A DNA stretch of 55,018 nt. It comes from Gemmobacter nectariphilus DSM 15620 (GTDB lineage: Bacteria > Pseudomonadota > Alphaproteobacteria > Rhodobacterales > Rhodobacteraceae). Shown here piece by piece: positions 1-6,363 of this stretch; the first letter of the stretch is position 1; every line of letters starts with the position of its first letter. Below the pieces are notes generated by a model, which saw only the letters and a program-made list of their open reading frames with translations, was not told where the DNA came from and searched no databases. The DNA is taken from positions 1 through 55,018 of the forward strand of contig NZ_AUCM01000017.1 in the NCBI RefSeq assembly GCF_000429765.1, given 5' to 3'. Made by a program: the position numbers and the translations under genes.

Positions 1-332
1 TGTCAATCAAATACACCGAGCGACTGGCCGAAGCGGGCATCGAGCCCTCTGTCGGCAGCGTCGGCGACAGTTATGACAATGCGCTTGCTGAGACGATCAA
101 CGGCCTCTTCAAAGCCGAAGTCATTCACCGCCGTGGCCCGTGGCGCAGCTTCGAAGCCGTCGAATATGCAACCCTCGAATGGGTGGACTGGTTCAACAAC
201 CGCCGCCTGCTCGAGCCGATCGGGAACATCCCGCCCGCAGAAGCCGAGGCAAACTTCTACGCAACTCTGGAAACAGAACCCATGGCCGCGTAACTAACCG
301 AAATCAGCCTCCGGAGAACCCGGCGCGGTTCA
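1..332 (+). mobile_element. 3' end of an IS3-family insertion sequence
   Basis: The window opens inside the transposase of an IS3-family element. After its stop codon the sequence reaches a likely terminal inverted repeat, CCGGAGAACCCGGCGCGGTT, at 311-330, which resembles ends of this family. The left end lies outside the window, so completeness cannot be judged. Confidence 0.7.
3..293 (+). CDS. IS3-family transposase OrfB, C-terminal part
   Basis: This is the last 96 residues of an integrase-core (DDE) transposase; the start is off the window. The motif GDSYDNALAETINGLFKAEV carries the final catalytic Glu of the DDE triad. The C-terminus WVDWFNNRRLLEPIGNIPPAE is the usual ending of IS3-family OrfB. 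The gene is open up to its TAA, so nothing in view shows it is broken. It inserts and excises the element and has no role in the genes to its right. Confidence 0.88.
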   Translation, partial: SIKYTERLAEAGIEPSVGSVGDSYDNALAETINGLFKAEVIHRRGPWRSFEAVEYATLEWVDWFNNRRLLEPIGNIPPAEAEANFYATLETEPMAA

Positions 333-414
333 AGGCCCGCGAGACGCTTGAGACAGATGGAAGCAGCCGCGGCGGTCACGGAACCGCCTCGGCAAAGGAT
401 CGCGGGAGGCCCGA

Positions 415-627
415 ATGGCCCTCTCGCTGGTAAAGATGCCGAAGCCGGTCCGGGCGGAACCCCGATCCGGACCGGCGGCGGCGGCGCCGGGCGCCGGGGC
501 ATTCAATCCCGTCGCCGCCCGCACCGCCTGGCTTGACGCGATCCGGGCACTGGCCCGGGCAGCGGCGCAAGCCGATCACGACGCGGCCACCCGGACCACC
601 GGGCGGCCGATCCCGCAGAAGGACTGA
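415..627 (+). CDS. small hypothetical protein encoded just before the serine recombinase
   Basis: A 70-residue basic, Ala/Pro-rich protein of unknown function. The ATG is preceded by GGGAGG with 5-nt spacing, and its stop lies 12 nt before the recombinase start, so the two are probably one transcript. The second half (AARTAWLDAIRALARAAAQADHDAA) is predicted helical. No known domain is recognised. It could be an accessory factor for the recombinase, but only position supports that. Confidence 0.5.
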   Translation: MALSLVKMPKPVRAEPRSGPAAAAPGAGAFNPVAARTAWLDAIRALARAAAQADHDAATRTTGRPIPQKD

Positions 628-639
628 GGAGGAAGAGCG

Positions 640-2358
640 ATGACGGACCAGCTGCGCGCGGCGATCTATGCGCGTTTTTCGACGGACATGCAGCGCGACG
701 CCTCGATCGAGGACCAGATCCGGTCGTGCCGGGAATACGCGTCGCGGCAGGGACTGAAGGTGGTCGAGACCTATTCGGACCGGGCCGTTTCGGGGGCGAG
801 CCTGATGCGCAGCGGCATGCAGAAGCTTCTGCGGGACGGGCGCAGCGGTGCCTTCGATGTGGTGATCAGCGAGGGGCTGGACTGTCTGAGCCGCAACCAG
901 GCGGACATCGCCCAGATCTACCAGAGCCTCCTGTTCGCGGAAGTGATGATCGAGACGGTGAGCGAAGGCCAGATTTCGGAGATGCACATCGGCCTCAAGG
1001 GCACAATGAACGCGCTTTTTCTGAAGGATCTGGCCGTCAAAACCCACCGAGGTCTCACAGGCCGGGCGCTGGCGGGCAAGTCCGCCGGAGGCCTGACCTA
1101 TGGATATTCCGCCGTGCACAAGATCGCCCCGAATGGCGACCCGATCCGGGGTGACCGGACTATTAACAATGAGGAAGCGGCCGTGGTGCGCCGCATCTTT
1201 CAGGACTACGCGAAGGGGATTTCCCCAAAGAAGATCGCGGAAGCGCTGAACGTGGAAGGCATCCCCGGGCCGCAGGGCGGCGAATGGGGGGCCTCGACCA
1301 TTCACGGCAACCGCGAGCGCGGCACCGGGATCCTGAACAACGAACTGTATGTCGGCCGTCAGATCTGGAACCGCCTGCGCTATGTGAAGGATCCGGCCAC
1401 CGGCAAACGTGTTTCTCGTCTCAACCCGGAGAGCGACTGGGTGATCACCGAGGTCCCCGATCTTCGGATCATCGATGATGCCCTCTGGGAGAAGGTCCGG
1501 ACGCGCCAGGGTGCGCTGAAGTCGAAGGAGACAGGCGTTCCGGTCTGGGACCGGCGCCGTCCCCGGACGCTGTTTTCGGGTCTTATGGAATGCGGCTGCT
1601 GCGGATCGGGGTTTTCCAAGGTGCAGAAGGATTCATTCGGCTGCTCGGCCGCCCGGAACAAGGGCAAGGCGATCTGCACGAACATGACGACCATCAAACA
1701 GACGGATCTGGAAGCCCGGGTCCTCGACGCGCTGGCCCATCACCTGATGGACCCGGAGGCGGTCGCGGCCTTCTGCGAGGCTTACACGGCAGAGCGCAAC
1801 CGGCTCGCAGCGGCGGCCACGTCATCCCGCACAACGATGGAGAAGGAACTCGCCACCACCAAGCGCGACCACGCCAAGCTGGTGGACGCGATCATCGCAG
1901 GCGTGCCCGCGGATCAGGTGAAGGACAAGATGATCGCGCTGGACGCGCGGCGGAAGGAGCTGGAAGCCCAGATAGCTCAGGCCGACGCGGCCCCTGCCCC
2001 GGTTCGGCTGCACCCCAAAATGTCCGAGACCTACCGGGAGCGGGTCGCAGCGCTGATCCAAGGACTGGCCGACAGGGAGGGGATGGAAGAAGCCCGCGAG
2101 GCGATCCGGGGGCTGATCGAGAAGATCGTGCTGACCCCGCGCGCGGAGGGTCCCGGCCTGACGGTGGAGCTCCACGGCGCGCTGGCGAGCCTGCTCCTGT
2201 TGGCTACGGGGGCTCCGGTCCATCAGGTCGCCAGCATGGCTTCTGTGGCCCAAAACGACAAAAGCTCCGCGGGAGCGGAGCTACAAGGTGTTGATATCGT
2301 TGACAAATCAATGTTGGTTGCGGGGGCAGGATTTGAACCTGCGGCCTTCAGGTTATGA
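640..2358 (+). CDS. large serine recombinase (site-specific integrase)
   Basis: A 572-residue large serine recombinase. The N-terminal resolvase domain begins AAIYARFSTDMQRD, with nucleophile Ser14. A recombinase (PF07508-type) domain follows at about 160-270, then a zinc ribbon (CGCCGSGF, then further Cys residues) at about 315-345 and a coiled coil at about 390-450. It catalyses integration and excision of a mobile element. The start has a strong GAGGAAG site. The C-terminus VAGAGFEPAAFRL is translated from the antisense of a tRNA 3' end, typical of recombinases whose gene ends inside the attachment site. The gene therefore probably sits at the edge of its own element. It appears intact. 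Confidence 0.93.
   Translation: MTDQLRAAIYARFSTDMQRDASIEDQIRSCREYASRQGLKVVETYSDRAVSGASLMRSGMQKLLRDGRSGAFDVVISEGLDCLSRNQADIAQIYQSLLFAEVMIETVSEGQISEMHIGLKGTMNALFLKDLAVKTHRGLTGRALAGKSAGGLTYGYSAVHKIAPNGDPIRGDRTINNEEAAVVRRIFQDYAKGISPKKIAEALNVEGIPGPQGGEWGASTIHGNRERGTGILNNELYVGRQIWNRLRYVKDPATGKRVSRLNPESDWVITEVPDLRIIDDALWEKVRTRQGALKSKETGVPVWDRRRPRTLFSGLMECGCCGSGFSKVQKDSFGCSAARNKGKAICTNMTTIKQTDLEARVLDALAHHLMDPEAVAAFCEAYTAERNRLAAAATSSRTTMEKELATTKRDHAKLVDAIIAGVPADQVKDKMIALDARRKELEAQIAQADAAPAPVRLHPKMSETYRERVAALIQGLADREGMEEAREAIRGLIEKIVLTPRAEGPGLTVELHGALASLLLLATGAPVHQVASMASVAQNDKSSAGAELQGVDIVDKSMLVAGAGFEPAAFRL
2260..2282 (-). terminator. Rho-independent terminator downstream of the tRNA-fMet remnant
   Basis: Perfect 8-bp stem AGCTCCGC / GCGGAGCT with a 4-nt loop, followed on the minus strand by TTTT and then GTCGTTTT. 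It lies downstream of the minus-strand tRNA remnant at 2315-2359 and within the recombinase reading frame. The tail sequence matches that of the terminator at 51001-51024. Confidence 0.55.
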
Positions 2359-2359
2359 G
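2315..2359 (-). other. tRNA-fMet 3'-end remnant (attachment-site-like)
   Basis: On the minus strand these 45 nt run from the anticodon loop (CTCATAA, anticodon CAT) through the variable region, T-arm (GCAGG TTCAAAT CCTGC) and acceptor strand to the encoded CCA. The sequence fits alphaproteobacterial initiator tRNA. The 5' half is missing: sequence from 2360 upward does not pair with it. It is therefore a displaced 3' end, the usual trace of integration at a tRNA gene. A second, shorter copy lies inverted at 50949-50972. Confidence 0.75.
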
Positions 2360-2544
2360 TCGTGCCGAACGAAACATGAACAATTACTCGGAACCGCGAT
2401 TTCTTGCGCAATTTCCGACACTTGCCGATCCCGGAACTGAGGCCCCGCTGCGCACGATCTGTCGGGATTGCGCAGCGTTTTTCGGCCTCGTGCTTCCATA
2501 ATGCTTCCAACAGGCCGAGACCTGATTTTCCGGTAGCACGACCA

Positions 2545-3984
2545 TCAGGCGGCGGTGAGCGACCAGAAGCCGATCTTCCTGCCGTGTTCCTCCTTCAACC
2601 GGGCGACATAGGCGTCGTGCGTCTCGAACGCACCGAAGTCCGGGATGTCGCCCGCGAGCCGCGCGCAGCTGGCGAGGTGCTCGGCGGCATAGCGATACCG
2701 CTTCGCCCGCGTTCTGGTGAGCGTGAAGTCGATCATCGCGCGGAGCACCAGTGTCGCGGCCAGCGGCTGACGCTCTGACAGGGCCTCCGCCGCGGGGGCA
2801 AGATACTCGTAGTGGTCGCCGTCGATCTCGTCGTGCCGGGCCACCAGGAGTTCGGCGGCGCGATCCAGCGCTGGCCAGTCGAGGAAGAATTGCAGGGCGT
2901 GAAGAAGGCTCGGATAGGCCATGGCGTGCGCCATCGCCCGCTCCTCGGCCTCGATGTCGTCGAAGTCGGGCAGCCGCTTGAGATAGGCCCGCAGGTAGCT
3001 GTCGGAGAGCGTGCGCTCGAAGCAGTCCCACCGGAATGCCTGCGCCTCCTCGCCGCGACCCAGCGCCTCCAGCGTCTGCAGGCGAATGTCCTGCCATGCC
3101 AGCGGAACCCGCAACCCGTCGCCAAGCTCCGCGCGCTCGAGGAACTCCAGCGCCTCACCCGCCCTGCCGGCCGCGAGCAGGCGCTGCGCGATCTCGGCCG
3201 CGATCTGCGGCACCTTGCGGGTCTTCGGATCGTACTGGGCGATGAAGCCGTCGACGTCTCCCTGCGCGTCGGCGATGTCCTTGAGCGCCATGGCGACCGT
3301 GCTCGCGCGCTCACGCGCCCGCATCTCGTGCTCGTAGGTGGTGCCGCCCGTGCCCCAACCCACCGCCTTCCATTGGTCCTTCGGCGGCACCGGCACAGGC
3401 GAGCGACCCAGTTCTTCGGCTAACGATTTCATGGCTGCCAACCCCTCTTCGCCGAGCGCCGGCGCCATGATCCCGACTAGGCCGTCATACTGGCCATAGC
3501 CGTTGTCCTGAAGCGCATCGAGAACAGTGCCGGCGAGCGCCTGCGGATCCGGCCGGACCTTCGCGGCGAGCTGACCCAGATCGGCACACGCCTGGTGGAA
3601 GATGCCGATGACGGTGCCGCTGGAGTCGTCGCAGCGCTCGAACACCGGTGTGGCGAGCGCCATGAACCGCCACATGAGCGCCAGCGCCTCGTCCGGATCG
3701 GCCGGCTCGATCTGCTCGACGATGGCGCGCCGCTGGGTTTCGAGATCTGTGACCAGCGCCTTGCGGTTCTTCCAGGTGATGAAGCTGCGGGCCCGGGCGA
3801 TGCTTGTCAGCCGTTTGGTGATCTCCCTCGCCGCCTCCCTCGGGCTCTGGGCGCCCGCCAGCGCGAGCCGCAGCTTGCGCTTGGCCGCCGCATTGCCGGT
3901 GCTGACCTCGATCAGCAATTGCGCCAGGCGCTCGGCGCCCAGCGCTTCGAGGTTCTTCGCATTGAGGGTGGTCTTGGAAGCCAT
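2545..3984 (-). CDS. DUF6880 family protein
   Basis: A 479-residue soluble protein of the DUF6880 family, known mainly from Alphaproteobacteria; function unknown. The N-terminus (ASKTTLNAKNLEALGAERLA) and the helical-repeat region at about 240-330 (AGRAGEALEFLERAELGD, then QTLEALGRGEEAQAFRWDCFE), which looks TPR-like, fit the family. No signal peptide or membrane segment is seen. It stands alone, transcribed away from the integrase, with 185 nt between its end and the tRNA remnant. It may be chromosomal or cargo of the flanking element; sequence alone does not decide. Confidence 0.8.
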   Translation of the reverse strand: MASKTTLNAKNLEALGAERLAQLLIEVSTGNAAAKRKLRLALAGAQSPREAAREITKRLTSIARARSFITWKNRKALVTDLETQRRAIVEQIEPADPDEALALMWRFMALATPVFERCDDSSGTVIGIFHQACADLGQLAAKVRPDPQALAGTVLDALQDNGYGQYDGLVGIMAPALGEEGLAAMKSLAEELGRSPVPVPPKDQWKAVGWGTGGTTYEHEMRARERASTVAMALKDIADAQGDVDGFIAQYDPKTRKVPQIAAEIAQRLLAAGRAGEALEFLERAELGDGLRVPLAWQDIRLQTLEALGRGEEAQAFRWDCFERTLSDSYLRAYLKRLPDFDDIEAEERAMAHAMAYPSLLHALQFFLDWPALDRAAELLVARHDEIDGDHYEYLAPAAEALSERQPLAATLVLRAMIDFTLTRTRAKRYRYAAEHLASCARLAGDIPDFGAFETHDAYVARLKEEHGRKIGFWSLTAA

Positions 3985-4203
3985 CGGATCGCCAGTTTCT
4001 TTTAGCCGAGCCTATCAGCGGTCCGCGGGGGCCGGAACCTGCGTTCTGATTCGCTGGGCTCGTCGATTTCCCGCGCCAGCGCGCCGAAACGCCTTGCGCG
4101 GAAACGCGAGGCATTTCCTTTTTATTCGCGATTTCAATGTGTTCGTTGACTGTCGCCCGCGCTTCAGCACTGTGGAACGGCGAAAGAACCACCGAAGAAC
4201 GCC

Positions 4204-5358
4204 ATGCCCAAGATCACCAAACGCCTCGTCGACGCCGCAGAATCCCGCTCCGCCGAATACTTCGTCTGGGACAGCGAGATCCCTGGCTTCGGGCTGCGCG
4301 TGCTGCCAAGCGGGCGCAAGGGCTACGTAGTCCAGTATCGCGCCGGACGCCGGTCCCGGCGGATCAGCCTCGGGCCCAGCACGGTCCTGACCTGCGAGCA
4401 GGCGCGCAACCGCGCCATCTCCATCGTCGCCGCCGCCCGCAATGGCGAGGACCCCGCCGCCGAACGCGATGCAGGCCGCAAGGCGATCACGGTGAAGGAG
4501 CTGGCGGAGCGGTTCGACAAGGAACACATCGCGATCCGCGTGAAGGCGAGCACGGCCAAGGAGTATCGCCGGAACCTCGAACGCTTCATCCTGCCTGCGC
4601 TCGGGCAGCTGACGGTCACGGGCATCACCCGGGCGGACGTGGCGAAGTTCCACCACGACCTCCGCCACATCCCCTATCAGGCAAACCGTTGCCTCGAAGT
4701 GGTCTCGAAGATGTTCAGCCTCGCCGAGATGTGGGGCCTGCGTCCGGATGGCACCAACCCGAGAAAGCACATCCGGAAGTACCCCGAGGAGAAGCGCGAG
4801 CGGTTCCTCAGCGCCGCCGAACTCCGCCGGATCGGTGAGGTGCTGCGCGAGATGGAGGCGGAGGGGATCGAACTGCCGTCGGCCATCCTCGCCGCGCGTC
4901 TGTTGATCCTGACCGGCTGTCGGCTGAACGAGATCATGACGTTGAAGTGGACGTATGTCGATCTGGCCGAGCGCGTCCTGCGCTTGCCGGATTCGAAGTC
5001 CGGCGCCAAGGTCGTCCATCTCGGCCAGCCCGCCGTCGACCTGCTCCGCGACGCCCAGCGCATCGAGGGAAACCCGTGGGTCATCGCCGGCACCCTGCCG
5101 GGCAAGCGTCTGAGCGATCTCCAGCCCTTCTGGCAGCGCGTCCGCGCCCGCGCCGGCGTGAAGGACGTCCGCATCCACGACCTGCGCCACACCTTCGCGT
5201 CCACGGCCGTCGCCTCGGGCCAGGGCCTGCCCATGATCGGCAAGCTGCTCGGGCACACGCAGGTCCAGACCACGGCGCGCTACGCCCATCTCGCGGCCGA
5301 GCCGGTGCGGACGGCGGCGGACGCGGTGGCGCAGAACCTCAGGCAATCCTTGGGATAA
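4204..5358 (+). CDS. int: tyrosine integrase (phage type)
   Basis: A 384-residue tyrosine recombinase. The N-terminal arm-binding domain (DUF4102-like, about 1-90), a SAM-like core-binding domain (about 95-190) and the catalytic domain are all present. Visible catalytic residues are Arg240 (TGCRLNE), His325 and Arg328 (HDLRHTF), His351 (LLGHTQ) and nucleophile Tyr360 (ARYAHL). It would integrate and excise the prophage. It lies at the far left while an excisionase-like HTH gene lies at the far right (49646-49855), as expected for a linearised prophage. No matching pair of direct att repeats could be found by eye. Confidence 0.93.
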   Translation: MPKITKRLVDAAESRSAEYFVWDSEIPGFGLRVLPSGRKGYVVQYRAGRRSRRISLGPSTVLTCEQARNRAISIVAAARNGEDPAAERDAGRKAITVKELAERFDKEHIAIRVKASTAKEYRRNLERFILPALGQLTVTGITRADVAKFHHDLRHIPYQANRCLEVVSKMFSLAEMWGLRPDGTNPRKHIRKYPEEKRERFLSAAELRRIGEVLREMEAEGIELPSAILAARLLILTGCRLNEIMTLKWTYVDLAERVLRLPDSKSGAKVVHLGQPAVDLLRDAQRIEGNPWVIAGTLPGKRLSDLQPFWQRVRARAGVKDVRIHDLRHTFASTAVASGQGLPMIGKLLGHTQVQTTARYAHLAAEPVRTAADAVAQNLRQSLG

Positions 5359-5421
5359 TCGCGCCCCGCCACGTCCCTTTTCGATTGATCGCGCAGTTCC
5401 GCGCGGCTACCCTCCGAGAAA

Positions 5422-5455
5422 GCCCAGAAATTGGGCGCACACAGTTCGCGTGCGC
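5422..5455. promoter_or_regulatory. overlapping inverted repeats upstream of the WYL regulator (possible operator)
   Basis: Two dyads lie just before the defence operon: GCCCA-GAAAT-TGGGC at 5422-5436 and GCGCAC-9 nt-GTGCGC at 5435-5455. WYL repressors of the BrxR/CapW type bind inverted repeats in front of their own operons, so autoregulation here is a reasonable inference. The first dyad could instead be a weak hairpin after the integrase gene. Confidence 0.4.
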
Positions 5456-5478
5456 GCAGGGCTGGGCGGAGGCGCAAC

Positions 5479-6363
5479 GTGGACAGGGACAAGGCTGAAC
5501 TTCGCTGGGGCATCGAGCAGCGGCTCGAGTTCATCGAGTTCCGCCTGTTCTGGGAGGGGCACGTCAATCGCATCGACGTGATGCAGCAGTTTGGCGTCTC
5601 GGTGAACCAGGCATCCTCTGACCTGAACCGCTACATCGCGCTGGCGCCGGACAACATGGTCTACGACAAGAGCGCGCGCACCTATGTCCGCGGCCCAGAC
5701 TTCGACTGCAAGTTCCGCTCGCCAGACGCAGCGCATTACCTCGCCCAGCTCCGCCTGGTTGCCGATGATGTGCTGGAGCGCGAAGAGTGCTGGATCCCTG
5801 ACCTGCCGTCCTACGCATCCGCACCAACGCCTGTGCGGGGCGTCGATCCAGTGACACTGCGCTCGGTCGTCGGTGCCATCCGCCGGTCCGAGGCGATCGA
5901 GGTGAAGTACCAGTCCCTGTCGAGCCCGGAGCCTCGCTGGCGCTGGATTGCCCCGCACGCCATCGGGTTCGACGGGTTTCGCTGGCATACGCGGGCGTTC
6001 TGCCTGACCGACGAATGCTTCAAGGACTTCCTGCTCTCACGGATCCTCGGCATCCGCGGATCGCGGGAGAGCGCAACGTCGGCCAACGAAGATCGCGACT
6101 GGCATTCCGAGGTCACCTTGGAGGTCGGCCCCCACCCTGAGCTCTCGGAGTCGCAAGCCAAGGTCATCGCGCTCGACTACGGGATGCGGGGCGGCAAGGC
6201 GAAGATCAAGGTGAGGCGCGCGCTCCTCTACTATGCGTTGAGACGACTTGGACTTGATACCGATCCGGCAGCCCGGAAGCCGCAGGATCAGCAGATCGTT
6301 CTTCTGAATGCGACTGACATAATCGGAGAACGAGGAAATAGCGCGAGGTCAACGGGCCAATGA
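5479..6363 (+). CDS. WYL-domain transcriptional regulator (BrxR/CapW-like)
   Basis: A 294-residue regulator with a winged HTH at about 15-60 (HVNRIDVMQQFGVSVNQASS), a WYL domain at about 135-190 (IEVKYQSL and RWRWIAPHAIGFDGFRWHTR) and a C-terminal WCX-like region. The GTG at 5479 is chosen because GGCGGAGG lies 6 nt upstream; the longer frame from 5431 has no such site and a low-complexity start. The stop overlaps the helicase start by 4 nt (ATGA), so it is coupled to the operon. Family members repress BREX, CBASS and other defence operons until a ligand or DNA-damage signal is sensed. It probably controls the four genes downstream. Confidence 0.85.
   Translation: MDRDKAELRWGIEQRLEFIEFRLFWEGHVNRIDVMQQFGVSVNQASSDLNRYIALAPDNMVYDKSARTYVRGPDFDCKFRSPDAAHYLAQLRLVADDVLEREECWIPDLPSYASAPTPVRGVDPVTLRSVVGAIRRSEAIEVKYQSLSSPEPRWRWIAPHAIGFDGFRWHTRAFCLTDECFKDFLLSRILGIRGSRESATSANEDRDWHSEVTLEVGPHPELSESQAKVIALDYGMRGGKAKIKVRRALLYYALRRLGLDTDPAARKPQDQQIVLLNATDIIGERGNSARSTGQ

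Noticed and set aside
2315-2359. A complete tRNA-fMet gene
   Set aside because: The D-arm and the 5' acceptor strand are missing upstream of the anticodon loop, so no cloverleaf can form.
2223-2510. Minus-strand frame with KAAGSNPAPAT
   Set aside because: This peptide is the translation of a tRNA 3' end, a well-known false gene call.
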